Source of the DNA: Rhodospirillales bacterium | GTDB taxonomy: Bacteria > Pseudomonadota > Alphaproteobacteria > BOG-932 > Roseiterribacteraceae | Reading direction: 5' to 3' | NCBI GenBank assembly: GCA_028291345.1 | Contig: JAQGIF010000154.1 | Span: 1 to 64,000, forward strand | DNA length: 64,000 nucleotides | Shown here: one piece after another, positions 38,606 through 46,943 of the stretch | How the letters are laid out: each line of letters opens with the position of its first letter | Position numbering within the stretch: the stretch's first letter is position 1 | Translations under genes and position numbers: made by a program | The notes under the pieces: generated by a model | Told to the model about the DNA's origin: nothing | Databases searched by the model: none | What the model saw: the letters and a program-made list of their open reading frames with translations, nothing else

Positions 38606-39054
38606 GGTTACGAACTGGTACTTGCACCGGGTTTACACTCATCGAGCTCCTGGTCGTGCTTCTGATTGTGAGCTTGGTGATCTCCCTGACGCCGGCCGCT
38701 TTCCAACGCGCTATCCCGGCATTGGAGACCAAGGCGGCCGCTCGCGCCGTGGCTGCAGCCTTCAGAGAAGGCCGCAGCCAGGCCATCCGAGACAACAGAG
38801 AGATTCCGGTCATCATCGATGTCGACGCTCGCACAGTGCGGGTCGGCATTGAGCATTATCCGGCTCAGCTGAGCCGGCGGCTCCGATTATCGCTCTTGGC
38901 CGGGCGATCGGAATTCACTGGTGGGAGTGCAGGCCAGATTGGGTTTTTCCCGGATGGAACTTCGACCGGCGGGCGCGTGACGCTCACGGCCGGTGGGAGC
39001 AGATACGATGTCGTGGTGGACTGGCTTACTGGGCTGGCGGTCATCAAGGAGTGA
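38602..39054 (+). CDS. gspH: minor pseudopilin GspH
   Basis: A 150-aa pseudopilin. The short basic leader ends at G in CTGFTLIELLVVLLIVSLVIS, with Glu at +5 for prepilin-peptidase processing and methylation. The GspH/FimT domain follows, including FREGRSQAIRDNREIPVIIDVD and the C-terminal GQIGFFPDGTSTGGRVTL. GTG 38602 overlaps the stop of the gspG remnant, keeping the ancestral coupling. Confidence 0.9.
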   Translation: MRLRTGTCTGFTLIELLVVLLIVSLVISLTPAAFQRAIPALETKAAARAVAAAFREGRSQAIRDNREIPVIIDVDARTVRVGIEHYPAQLSRRLRLSLLAGRSEFTGGSAGQIGFFPDGTSTGGRVTLTAGGSRYDVVVDWLTGLAVIKE

Positions 39055-39061
39055 CCGGCCC

Positions 39062-39448
39062 TTGCGGGGGTCACGGCCGTTAGGTTTCACGTTGCTCGAG
39101 GTGCTGGTCGCGCTCGCGATCCTTGGTGCTGCCCTGGGCGCGCTTCTGCAGGCTTTTACCGGTGGTTTTCATCGACTGAGCGTCTTGGAAGATTATTCCA
39201 CCGCAGTGACGCACGCGCGCTCCGAGCTGGACCGGCTCGGAGCCGAGCTTCCGCTCGCGGAAGGACAATATTCCGGGAGCTTCACCGACGGCATGACGTG
39301 GACGGCGCAATTGCGCCGATATGACGTAGGCAGCTCCGGTAAAAACGCGGCCTTGGCCGTCATTACCTTTGAGATCACAGTTACCGTCTTCTGGCGCGAA
39401 CATCGCGCGCTCACGCTGTCGAGCCTACGCCTAGCGAGCCAGGCATGA
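39062..39448 (+). CDS. gspI: minor pseudopilin GspI
   Basis: The track ORF begins at 38993, deep inside gspH. TTG 39062, with AAGGAG upstream, gives a 128-aa protein of normal GspI size and a typical leader, RGSRPLGFTLLEVLVALAILGAALGALLQAF. This start is inference. The leader sequence and length are clear. GspI forms the pseudopilus tip with GspJ and GspK. It overlaps gspJ by four bases. Confidence 0.88.
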   Translation: MRGSRPLGFTLLEVLVALAILGAALGALLQAFTGGFHRLSVLEDYSTAVTHARSELDRLGAELPLAEGQYSGSFTDGMTWTAQLRRYDVGSSGKNAALAVITFEITVTVFWREHRALTLSSLRLASQA

Positions 39449-40110
39449 GCTCCCGGGTGACATCGCGAGCGTCGGCTCCTCCCAGGTATCCGGCCAGCAA
39501 GGGCTTTACCTTGCTCGAGGTTCTGATCGCACTCACGCTGCTCGGCCTGATTTTTTCGCTGTTGTGGGGTGTCTTCAGATTTACCACCAGCGCGTGGGAG
39601 AGCGCCGGTCATCGAATGGCGCGTTCGAACCAGATCTCAGCAGTGCAGGATCTTCTCCGAAGCGAGGTAAGCCAAGCACGCATGCTGCTCATTGGCAGCG
39701 GCAGGTCCGAGCCCAACCGGACCTTCAAGGGATTGCGAAGAGAGTTGGAATTCGCCGCTCCGCTGCCGGCGCATATGGGAGCCGGAGGCTATTACCTGTT
39801 CTCGCTCCACGCCACAGAGATCCGTGGTCGCCAGGGCCTTGCTTTAGCTTGGCAAATCTATCGCCCGGATATGTTCGCCCGCGGACGCGACCAGCATCGT
39901 GAGGAGGCCGTATTGCTCGACGATGTCGGGGGTATCGCATTCGCGTACTACGGCCAGTCGCAGGAGGACGAACAACCTGTCTGGACCGATGATTGGGGCG
40001 ACCGGCGCAACCTACCGAAGCTGGTTCGCATCCGGGTCAACTTTGCCGCTGGGGAGCGCCGCTACTGGCCGGAGCTCGATATCGAGCTGAAATCGGAGGG
40101 AGGGCCTTGA
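39445..40110 (+). CDS. gspJ: minor pseudopilin GspJ
   Basis: A 221-aa pseudopilin with leader SKGFTLLEVLIALTLLGLIFSLLWG and the GspJ continuation WESAGHRMARSNQISAVQDLLRSEVSQAR. The C-terminal half is beta-rich, with LPKLVRIRVNFAAGERRYWPEL near the end as in the family. The ATG overlaps the gspI stop by four bases. Confidence 0.9.
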   Translation: MSSRVTSRASAPPRYPASKGFTLLEVLIALTLLGLIFSLLWGVFRFTTSAWESAGHRMARSNQISAVQDLLRSEVSQARMLLIGSGRSEPNRTFKGLRRELEFAAPLPAHMGAGGYYLFSLHATEIRGRQGLALAWQIYRPDMFARGRDQHREEAVLLDDVGGIAFAYYGQSQEDEQPVWTDDWGDRRNLPKLVRIRVNFAAGERRYWPELDIELKSEGGP

Positions 40111-40274
40111 ACCTTGAACGCCTTACCGGCCCCCAAGCGGCAGGATTTACGGCAGAGCTCGCCAGCGGCCGATGGTCTCCGCGGGGCTTGCTGCGGAATG
40201 CGGCGCGAGGGCCCGTGCGGCATGAGACCTCTTTCGGCGCGCGCGCGCCTGGTCCTGTGGAGCGACGTCGGTGA
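40107..40274 (+). CDS. possible 55-aa coupled ORF between gspJ and gspL
   Basis: TTG 40107 overlaps the gspJ stop and the TGA at 40272 overlaps the gspL GTG start, so the frame exactly bridges the two genes. The product (MNLERLTGPQAAGFTAELAS...) is arginine-rich and matches nothing I know. gspK, normally in this slot, is located at the end of the locus instead. It may be real, a coupling device, or a remnant left by that rearrangement. Confidence 0.3.
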   Translation: MNLERLTGPQAAGFTAELASGRWSPRGLLRNAARGPVRHETSFGARAPGPVERRR

Positions 40275-41359
40275 CGCAGATCTTGGACAAGGGTTCCCGA
40301 TTCCTCGCATGGTGGCTCGGAGAGTTGTCGAGCCTGATCCCGGAACCCGTGAGTCAGATTCTCAAATATCAGCCGCATGTCCTGACGATTGAGATCGATC
40401 GCACCCGCGCAATTCTGGGGCACCGCAAAGGCAATCGCTGGCGGGAGATCGGCCGCATAGAGCTGACCGGAAAGGATCCGGCCATAATCCGCGGCGAGCT
40501 TGTCCGCCTGATGGGACAAGACAGCCTACGAGCGCAGCAGATCGTCCTCTATCTGCCCAGTACCCGCGTCCTCCGCCGTTCGATCAATCTGCCTCTGGCG
40601 GCGGCGGAGAACCTCAGGGAAGTGTTAGGGTTCGAGATAGACCGCCATACGCCGTTTAAGGTCGAGGAGGTTTATTACGACTTTCGAATCGCCAAGCTCG
40701 ATCGTGAAGCCAGGCGCGTCACCGCCATTGTCACTGTGGCGACCAAAACGTATGTCGACCAGGCACTGGTAATGCTGAAATCGTGGGGCGTAACGCCTAT
40801 TCGCGTTGGCGTCGCCGATGAGCAGCCGGAACACGGCGAGACCCCGAGCCTTCTTTCGCTAGCTTCCAACTCGATCCCGGGCGCACGCCTCCGAAAATTG
40901 TCGGGCGGGCTCGCCATAACGGCCTGCTTGCTGGCAGCTATAGCGGCGTATTTGCCCTTGTATCAGGAGAAGCAGCTCCTGGCGGCCTACGAAACGAAGC
41001 TGGAGGCGGCTCGCGGTGTCACGGCAGCAACGGAAAAGCTCAAAAAGCAGGTCGCCGGGGTGCTGGAGCGCAACCGCTTCCTCGCCGAGCGCAAGCTCGC
41101 CAAACCAACCATCACCGAACTGCTCGATGAGGTGACCCGGCGCATCCCCGACGATAGCTGGGTCATGCAGTTCCGCGCCGAAGGCGATGAGATCGTGCTC
41201 ACCGGAAACTCGCCGCATGCGTCCGCGCTCATTCGTCTGCTCGAGGGCTCGGAGATGCTGGAGCAAGTGCGCTTCGGCTCGCCGGTCACATTCGATCAAC
41301 AGCTCGGCGGCGAACGATTCACCCTTTCGGCGGCGATAACCCACAGGCGCGTCGAATGA
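40271..41359 (+). CDS. gspL: type II secretion assembly protein GspL (PilM/PilN-like)
   Basis: A 362-aa protein. The N-terminal cytoplasmic part (about 30-190) is actin-like/PilM-like, with QQIVLYLPSTRVLRRSINLPLAAAENLREVLGFEIDRHTPF. One membrane helix lies at about 212-232 (GLAITACLLAAIAAYLPLY). A PilN-like periplasmic coiled region and ferredoxin-like domain follow (KPTITELLDEVTRRIPDDSWV). GspL anchors GspE to the inner-membrane platform together with GspM. It is coupled to gspM by a four-base overlap. Confidence 0.88.
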   Translation: MTQILDKGSRFLAWWLGELSSLIPEPVSQILKYQPHVLTIEIDRTRAILGHRKGNRWREIGRIELTGKDPAIIRGELVRLMGQDSLRAQQIVLYLPSTRVLRRSINLPLAAAENLREVLGFEIDRHTPFKVEEVYYDFRIAKLDREARRVTAIVTVATKTYVDQALVMLKSWGVTPIRVGVADEQPEHGETPSLLSLASNSIPGARLRKLSGGLAITACLLAAIAAYLPLYQEKQLLAAYETKLEAARGVTAATEKLKKQVAGVLERNRFLAERKLAKPTITELLDEVTRRIPDDSWVMQFRAEGDEIVLTGNSPHASALIRLLEGSEMLEQVRFGSPVTFDQQLGGERFTLSAAITHRRVE

Positions 41360-41934
41360 TAACTGCCATGTCTGCTTGGAAAGGTCGCATCGCAGCGTTG
41401 CTGATCCTGATCGGCGTTGTGGCTGCAGCATATCTCCTGCTTATCGGGCCCTTGCTGGCCGACTACGATGAGACACGGCTGGCAGTCGCTGATGCGCGCG
41501 ACCGGCTTGCCCAGCTCGATCGTCTGAGGGGCGTCGAGGCCGAGCTCGAGCAGCAGATGGCAAAACTGCGGCAACGCCAATCCTCGACCAGTCTCTATCT
41601 GACTAAGGGCAGCGATGCTCTCGCCGCCGTCGAAATACAAGATCGCGTCAAAAGCTTCGTCGAACAGAACGGCGGTGCCGTGCGAAGCGTACAGGCCATG
41701 CCTGGACAGGGGGATGGAGGTTTCCGCCGCGTGACCGTCCGACTCCAGATGACGGTCACAACGACTCTGCTTTACCGCATGCTCTACCGCCTGGAGGCCG
41801 AGGCGCCGGCATTGTTCGTCGACAACATTGCCATTCAGAGCACGTCATCCCGGGAGGGCGACGGCAAGGCGGCCGACCCGCCTCTGACGGTGAGCTTCGA
41901 CGTATTCGGGTATCTGCCGGGGGAAGCGCAATGA
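41356..41934 (+). CDS. gspM: type II secretion protein GspM (subtype b)
   Basis: A 192-aa protein with one N-terminal membrane helix (about residues 11-32, AALLILIGVVAAAYLLLIGPLL), a coiled coil at about 35-75, and a ferredoxin-like C-terminal domain. In that domain the segment VKSFVEQNGGAVRSVQAMP matches the GspM-b form. It partners GspL in the inner-membrane platform. It overlaps both neighbours by four bases. Confidence 0.85.
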   Translation: MITAMSAWKGRIAALLILIGVVAAAYLLLIGPLLADYDETRLAVADARDRLAQLDRLRGVEAELEQQMAKLRQRQSSTSLYLTKGSDALAAVEIQDRVKSFVEQNGGAVRSVQAMPGQGDGGFRRVTVRLQMTVTTTLLYRMLYRLEAEAPALFVDNIAIQSTSSREGDGKAADPPLTVSFDVFGYLPGEAQ

Positions 41935-42428
41935 CGGCACAACGATCATTGCCTGCACTGACAGCGGCATTCCTGGGAGCTACCTGCCTTGGCTTGCTGG
42001 CTCTTCTGCAGCGGGAGCTCAATGCCGCCGAGACTCCCGCCGACCCCGGAAAGCCGGTCGCCGACCGCATGATTCGGTCGCAGCCCCAGGAAAAAACATT
42101 TGCAATGGCTCCCCTCCAGAAATTTTCGGCCATCGTCGAGCGGCCGATCTTTTCGCCAAACCGCCGTCCCGCGGCGAAGCAGCCGGATTCAGAAAAGCAG
42201 CAACGCCCGCGCTCTAGCCTTGCGCTGTTCGGGATCACGATCTCCGCGGGCGAGCGGATCGCCCTGGTTGGGGTGGAACGTGGCACCAGCCTCGCCCGCA
42301 TGAAGGAGGGCCAAGCGTTCTCAGGTTGGGTTGTCGTCGAAATCGATCAAAATCGAGTGTTGTTGCGTCAGGGCACCGTCGTTGAAGCGCTGGAGCTGAA
42401 CTATGGGACACCGCCGTCCGGCAAATGA
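41931..42428 (+). CDS. type II secretion GspC/GspN-like protein
   Basis: A 165-aa protein with an N-terminal membrane helix (LTAAFLGATCLGLLALLQ) and a homology-region domain marked by LQKFSAIVERPIFSPNRRP and then SLALFGITISAGERIALVGVERG. This is the GspC/GspN HR region that contacts the GspD N0 domain. There is no PDZ domain, as usual for the short alphaproteobacterial version. The last codons overlap the long gspD track ORF. Confidence 0.82.
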   Translation: MTAQRSLPALTAAFLGATCLGLLALLQRELNAAETPADPGKPVADRMIRSQPQEKTFAMAPLQKFSAIVERPIFSPNRRPAAKQPDSEKQQRPRSSLALFGITISAGERIALVGVERGTSLARMKEGQAFSGWVVVEIDQNRVLLRQGTVVEALELNYGTPPSGK

Positions 42429-44937
42429 AAAACGCTTCTGGCCTGTGAAGCTTAATCTTCTTCGCGGGCGAAGAGGCCAGGAGGGCGTTCGTTCGGATGC
42501 CGACGGCCTCGCCGTCGGCACGATCCTGCTGGTTTTGGCAAAGGCCGCGCCGGCGGGATGCAAGAGACTGGCGGTCAGCCACACCGAATCGCCGTCACAG
42601 AAGACGAGGATCGGGACTCCTCGAGACATTCTCGGCGGTCGTCGAGGGACCGATCCCTGCGCCAGACGACGCTGGGAAAGGGCGCTGGACAATGAGACGC
42701 AGTTCGCGCCCGGCGCCGTACTCAGGTGCATCATCGGGTTGGCGTTTTTGGCCCCCGCGCTGATGGCAGGGGGGTGCCAGGAAAAAAGCGCTGACCGCCC
42801 TTATCCCATCGAATCGCCACACCTCGCGGTAAGGAGCACAGGCGTCGACGCGCGGGATGGGTCCAAAGTGATGAATATGAGCAGGCGGGTCGATCTCGGC
42901 CGCCCCGAGCAGCCGCGGCTCATCGATCCTCAGATCGAGAGAGGAACAGGCTATCTGATAGCTCAAGCGTCCGACAGCGACCCGCGCTTCACCGAAACTG
43001 ATGACACGGCCACCCTCAATTTCGTCAGTGCGGACATAAGGGAAGTCGTTGCGACAATCCTCGGTAACCTCCTCAAAGTGAATTACGTCATAGATCCGGC
43101 GGTCAAAGGAACCATCACGGTGCAAACCGGCCGACCGATACCGAAGTCGGCGCTCATCCCGACGCTCGAGCAGTTCCTTGCTGTAAACGGCGCGGCCCTG
43201 GTCAAGGCAAACGGAATCTTCAAGGTCGTGCCGCTCGAGGATGCCGCGAAAGGAATTGCCGGTCCGCTGCCCCCCCCACCGCCGTCATCGGATGGCGGCT
43301 TCGGGACTTATATCTTTCCGCTGAAATTTGCCTCGGCAACGACACTCACGAAGGTTCTGGAACCCTTCGTCCCTAAAGGACGCGAGCTGCGTATCGATGC
43401 CACGCGAAACGTCCTGATCTTCCCCGGAACAAGCGCCGAGGCGCAAAACCTGCAGAATCTCATCTATACATTCGATGTCGATTTGATGAAGGGGATGTCG
43501 TTCGCCATCTTCCCGATCGAGTTTACAGACCCCGAGGCGATAGCGTCGGAACTCACTCGGATCCTGGGTCAAGAGAAAGGACCGCTGAATGGCGTAGTGC
43601 AGTTCCTGCCGATCCGACGGTTGAACGCCGTGCTCGTTATCACGCCTCAGCAAAAATATCTCGATACCGCACGTACCTGGATAAAACGGCTCGATCGCAC
43701 CGATGACGTAACACCGCGAACCTACGTGTATTACGTTCAAAATGGGCGGGCGACCGACTTGGCCGACGTCCTCAGCCAGGTTTTTGGTGCGACGGGCGGC
43801 AGCGGCCAATCGGCACTTCAGGGTCCACCGAGGCGCAATCTGTCGCCGCTCCGCAGCATAGGTTCATCCGCAGGGGCGGCCACTGCACCCGGTATGACAT
43901 CCTCCGGGTTGACCTCCTCCGTTCCGGGCCTAGGCGAATCCGAGCCCGTTGCGGCCGCACCGGGGGGGCTGCCGCCGCTGCGCTCGGCTGCCCCGCCGCC
44001 TTCGGACATCCCCGAGGGGACCCCCGGTGCCGAAGGCGACGACAAGACCCGCAACCTCCGAATCGTCGCGGACGACAAGAACAATGCGCTGGTTATCTTG
44101 ACGGCACCCTCTCAATATCGGCTGGTCGAGTCGGCGCTGAGGCAATTGGATAATGTGCCCCTGCAAGTGCTGATTGAGGCGACGATCGCCGAAGTTAGCC
44201 TCACCGACGAGCTGAAATATGGGATTGAATGGTTCTTCAGGAACGGCAAGACCAATGCGAGCTTCAGCAGCCTGGCAACCGGAGCTGTGTCAGCGGCAGC
44301 GCCTGGCTTTTCCTACTTCCTGAACAGCACAAATATACAGGCCGTGCTCAATGCCTTGACCAACATCACGGATGTTAAGGTCATCTCGTCGCCGCAACTG
44401 ACGGTCTTGGACAACGGGCGCGCCCGAATCCAGGTTGGCGACCAGATTCCCATCGCCGTACAGTCGGCCGTCTCGGTGATCAATTCTGGAGCGCCAATCG
44501 TCAACTCGATTCAATATCGTGACACGGGCGTGATTCTGGAAGTCGTCCCGAGGGTAAACGCGAACGGACTCGTCTTCCTCGAAATAGTCCAGGAGGTCAG
44601 CGACGTGGTCCCGACCACGACCTCGAATCTCGACTCCCCGACGATCCAGCAGCGCCAGATCGAGAGCAAGGTGGCAGTTCAAAGCGGAGAGACCGTTGCG
44701 CTTGGCGGACTGATCCGGGACAGCCGCTCCAACTCGGTGTTAGGACTACCTATCCTCTCCGAGATTCCGGTCCTCGGCAGTCTTTTCAGGACGACGGATA
44801 ATTCAATCAAACGCACGGAGCTGCTCGTCCTGCTGACGCCGCGGGTGATCAAGAATCGCCAGGATTTTGCGGACGTGACCGAAGAGCTGCGCAGCCGCCT
44901 CCATACGCTTTCGGCGCTCGAGATGAAGATCCACTAA
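42403..44937 (+). CDS. gspD: type II secretion secretin GspD
   Basis: Secretin monomer of the outer-membrane channel. Recognisable protein starts near the lipobox ALMAGGC (residue 125 of the track ORF). The N0 domain is LNFVSADIREVVATILGNLLKVNYVIDP, N1-N3 repeats follow, and there is a Gly/Ser/Pro-rich insertion in N3 (about 470-545). The secretin core includes VLIEATIAEVSLTDELKYGIEWFF and VALGGLIRDSRS. No in-frame ATG/GTG precedes the lipobox closely. ATG 42692, with a good context, is in the +1 frame, so either a frameshift or an unusual start exists. The first 100 or so codons of the track ORF are doubtful. Confidence 0.9.
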   Translation: MGHRRPANEKRFWPVKLNLLRGRRGQEGVRSDADGLAVGTILLVLAKAAPAGCKRLAVSHTESPSQKTRIGTPRDILGGRRGTDPCARRRWERALDNETQFAPGAVLRCIIGLAFLAPALMAGGCQEKSADRPYPIESPHLAVRSTGVDARDGSKVMNMSRRVDLGRPEQPRLIDPQIERGTGYLIAQASDSDPRFTETDDTATLNFVSADIREVVATILGNLLKVNYVIDPAVKGTITVQTGRPIPKSALIPTLEQFLAVNGAALVKANGIFKVVPLEDAAKGIAGPLPPPPPSSDGGFGTYIFPLKFASATTLTKVLEPFVPKGRELRIDATRNVLIFPGTSAEAQNLQNLIYTFDVDLMKGMSFAIFPIEFTDPEAIASELTRILGQEKGPLNGVVQFLPIRRLNAVLVITPQQKYLDTARTWIKRLDRTDDVTPRTYVYYVQNGRATDLADVLSQVFGATGGSGQSALQGPPRRNLSPLRSIGSSAGAATAPGMTSSGLTSSVPGLGESEPVAAAPGGLPPLRSAAPPPSDIPEGTPGAEGDDKTRNLRIVADDKNNALVILTAPSQYRLVESALRQLDNVPLQVLIEATIAEVSLTDELKYGIEWFFRNGKTNASFSSLATGAVSAAAPGFSYFLNSTNIQAVLNALTNITDVKVISSPQLTVLDNGRARIQVGDQIPIAVQSAVSVINSGAPIVNSIQYRDTGVILEVVPRVNANGLVFLEIVQEVSDVVPTTTSNLDSPTIQQRQIESKVAVQSGETVALGGLIRDSRSNSVLGLPILSEIPVLGSLFRTTDNSIKRTELLVLLTPRVIKNRQDFADVTEELRSRLHTLSALEMKIH
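42429..42691 (+). pseudogene. second GspC/N-like fragment before gspD
   Basis: In the frame of ORF 42497, LLETFSAVVEGPIPAPDD mirrors LQKFSAIVERPIFSPNRR of the intact GspC/N protein just upstream, and the two DNA stretches align. The rest of the domain is missing and the frame ends soon after. It looks like the relic of a tandem duplication. The gspD track ORF reads through this stretch in another frame without recognisable sequence. Confidence 0.6.
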
Positions 44938-45887
44938 TGCATGCCTGGTCGTGGGTGGTGCATGCTGCCGTGAACCCAGCCCGCAGCAAAGGAAGCGAGA
45001 ACGGCGTGGCTCTCGTTGCCGTGCTGTGGGTGCTTGCGTTGCTTTCGATGATGGCGGTGGTCTTTAACGCGGAAATGCGGACCCAGACCGACCTCGAACG
45101 CAACCTTGTGGAGAATGCGCAGGCAGAAGCCCTGGCCGATGCCGGCGTCTATCAGGCGATCGCAATGTTGCTAGATCCCGACCAGACCCGCCATCCGCGG
45201 CTCGACGGCACACCCTATCCATGGTCCCACGCCGGGGGGCAGGTTCTCGTCTCGATCCAGGACGAGGGCGGCAAGATCGACCTCAACGCCGCGCCGGACG
45301 GCCTCTTGCGGAGTTTGTTCGTCTCCGTTGGCGTCGCGCCCGAGGTCGCGTCGACATTGGTTGACAGGATCCGCGACTTCACCGATCGGGAACACATCAG
45401 ACGGTCGAACGGAGCCGAAGATGAGGATTACCGTCTCGCCGGCGTCGGCTATGACCTGAAGCATGCGCCCCTCGACAGCGTTGCCGAGCTCGAGCAGGTG
45501 CTCGGCATGACCCACGAATTGTTCCGGCGGGTCGAACCTTTCGTGACGGTCTACACTGGGCTCGACGGAATCAATCCGCTGACCGCATCGCGAGAGGTGC
45601 TGGCCGCGGCGGCTCGAAGTGCGGCGCAGTCGCAATCCGAGTTCAAGGGCCAACAAGCGACCCCGATTCATACTGCTTCGCCGGTCACGGATCTTGGTTC
45701 CGGAGTGCCAGGCGCCGCCCAGGCACCGGCGGTTACGATTCGCGCCGAGGCATGGACCCCGGCGGGTGGTGTATTCGGCCGCGAAGCCGTGGTTCTCCTG
45801 ACCGAGCAGCCCTTCGCCATGCCCTTCGCCATCCGGGAGTGGCGACGAACGTGGACGGTGTCGCCGTCCCCTTCGCCGATCGAGTAA
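44937..45887 (+). CDS. gspK: minor pseudopilin GspK
   Basis: A 316-aa protein with a GspK-type leader, GVALVAVLWVLALLSMMAVVFNAEMRTQTDLERNLVE. It lacks the +5 Glu, as GspK does. A large helical domain follows, with GKIDLNAAPDGLLRSLF and ADEDYRLAG-like segments. It caps the pseudopilus with GspI and GspJ. The ATG overlaps the gspD stop. Its position last in the locus, after gspD, is unusual. Confidence 0.9.
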   Translation: MHAWSWVVHAAVNPARSKGSENGVALVAVLWVLALLSMMAVVFNAEMRTQTDLERNLVENAQAEALADAGVYQAIAMLLDPDQTRHPRLDGTPYPWSHAGGQVLVSIQDEGGKIDLNAAPDGLLRSLFVSVGVAPEVASTLVDRIRDFTDREHIRRSNGAEDEDYRLAGVGYDLKHAPLDSVAELEQVLGMTHELFRRVEPFVTVYTGLDGINPLTASREVLAAAARSAAQSQSEFKGQQATPIHTASPVTDLGSGVPGAAQAPAVTIRAEAWTPAGGVFGREAVVLLTEQPFAMPFAIREWRRTWTVSPSPSPIE

Positions 45888-46063
45888 TGAAGCTTGATCG
45901 CCAGCGCAACGAGAACAGTCGCACCGGCGGTAGATTCCTCATCGCACGGAACCTGCCGCGCTGCGATTTCCGGCCGTGCAGTGGCGGCACGAGTATGGTG
46001 GGGTGCTGGCCGATGTCGAGATAGCTGCTGCTGCACTACAACGTGATCTCACCGGACTGTGAT

Positions 46064-46531
46064 CTATGGTTTCGACGCAAAGCGCTTCGACGTCGCCGAC
46101 TGCGGCCTTTTGATTTCATTCAGGACACCGAACACCCTCAGGACATAGTCGACCCCGCGTGTTTGATTGGGGCCGTGGTAGCGCGCCACGGCCTCCCAGG
46201 AATAGCCATGGCGGTCGACCTCGCCCGCGAGGATCCAAGCGCCGGAATAAATGCAAGTGCATTTATTGGCTAGGAGGTCGCCGCCGGTAATGCCGAAGCC
46301 GGCTAGCTTCGGAAGCCACCGGCTGTTGATTTGCATGGCACACAGATCGAGGCTGCCGTCGCTGTTTCCACCGATCGCGCCCGCGTCGCCGTTGCTCTCG
46401 ACATAGGCGATCGCCCGCAAGAGCGATGGAGACAACCGGTAATAGGCACCGGCGTCGTCGTAACAGTCTGCAAGGGCGGCACCGGTGGTCAGCATGCCGG
46501 CGAATAGCAATAGGCAGGGGCTTCGTCTCAT
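46064..46531 (-). CDS. exported lytic transglycosylase (SLT/IagB-like)
   Basis: From ATG 46531 the 155-aa product has a signal peptide (MRRSPCLLLFAGMLTTGAALA), which makes it a better start than 46573. The SLT domain has the catalytic Glu45 in LLRAIAYVESNGD, then LDLCAMQINSRWLPKL and WEAVARYHGPN. Small enzymes of this IagB type open peptidoglycan locally for envelope-spanning machines. It lies convergent to gspK, so it probably serves the secretion system. Confidence 0.88.
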   Translation of the reverse strand: MRRSPCLLLFAGMLTTGAALADCYDDAGAYYRLSPSLLRAIAYVESNGDAGAIGGNSDGSLDLCAMQINSRWLPKLAGFGITGGDLLANKCTCIYSGAWILAGEVDRHGYSWEAVARYHGPNQTRGVDYVLRVFGVLNEIKRPQSATSKRFASKP

Positions 46532-46943
46532 TGCATACCGGTCCTCCGCCGACAGGCTGGCCTCGCAGGGCAACGGTCGCGCCGCATGCTCGACAGCGAC
46601 GTGAGGGCAAAGATCAAAATAAAGAATACCATGCCCGCTTAGAGCGCGGTGTAAGAATTTGTGGATCCTAACCGGAATACTTGTAGGAATCCAATAATAC
46701 CGGCCCTCCGTTCTTCGATTTATAACCCAATTGGGGGGCGACGCTATTTATTCGAGTGGTCCAATTGACGCCAGAACGCGCGCCTGATCAGGCCGCTCGG
46801 CGAAGGCGTAGATCGTCCTCTGCTGAGGTACGCCCTTTGAGGGCGGTAAGTTCACGCGAATAGTTGTCCGGGGCGCCGCGTGGGGCTTGTCGGGCGAACG
46901 ATGAATGCCGGCTGATCGAACGGATCTGAAAAGGAGACAGCTC
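46532..46943. other. divergent intergenic region, transglycosylase / cytochrome
   Basis: About 410 bp without a gene. It should contain the promoters of the minus-strand transglycosylase and the plus-strand cytochrome gene. A TAACCCAATTGGG box lies at 46723. Sequence around 46640-46740 is less GC-rich than the flanks. Confidence 0.5.
46723..46735. promoter_or_regulatory. candidate operator TAACCCAATTGGG
   Basis: It contains the perfect 10-bp palindrome CCCAATTGGG and resembles the box at 34871 ahead of the secretion locus. It sits about 210 bp upstream of the exported cytochrome start. It may mark a shared regulon within the island. Confidence 0.4.
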
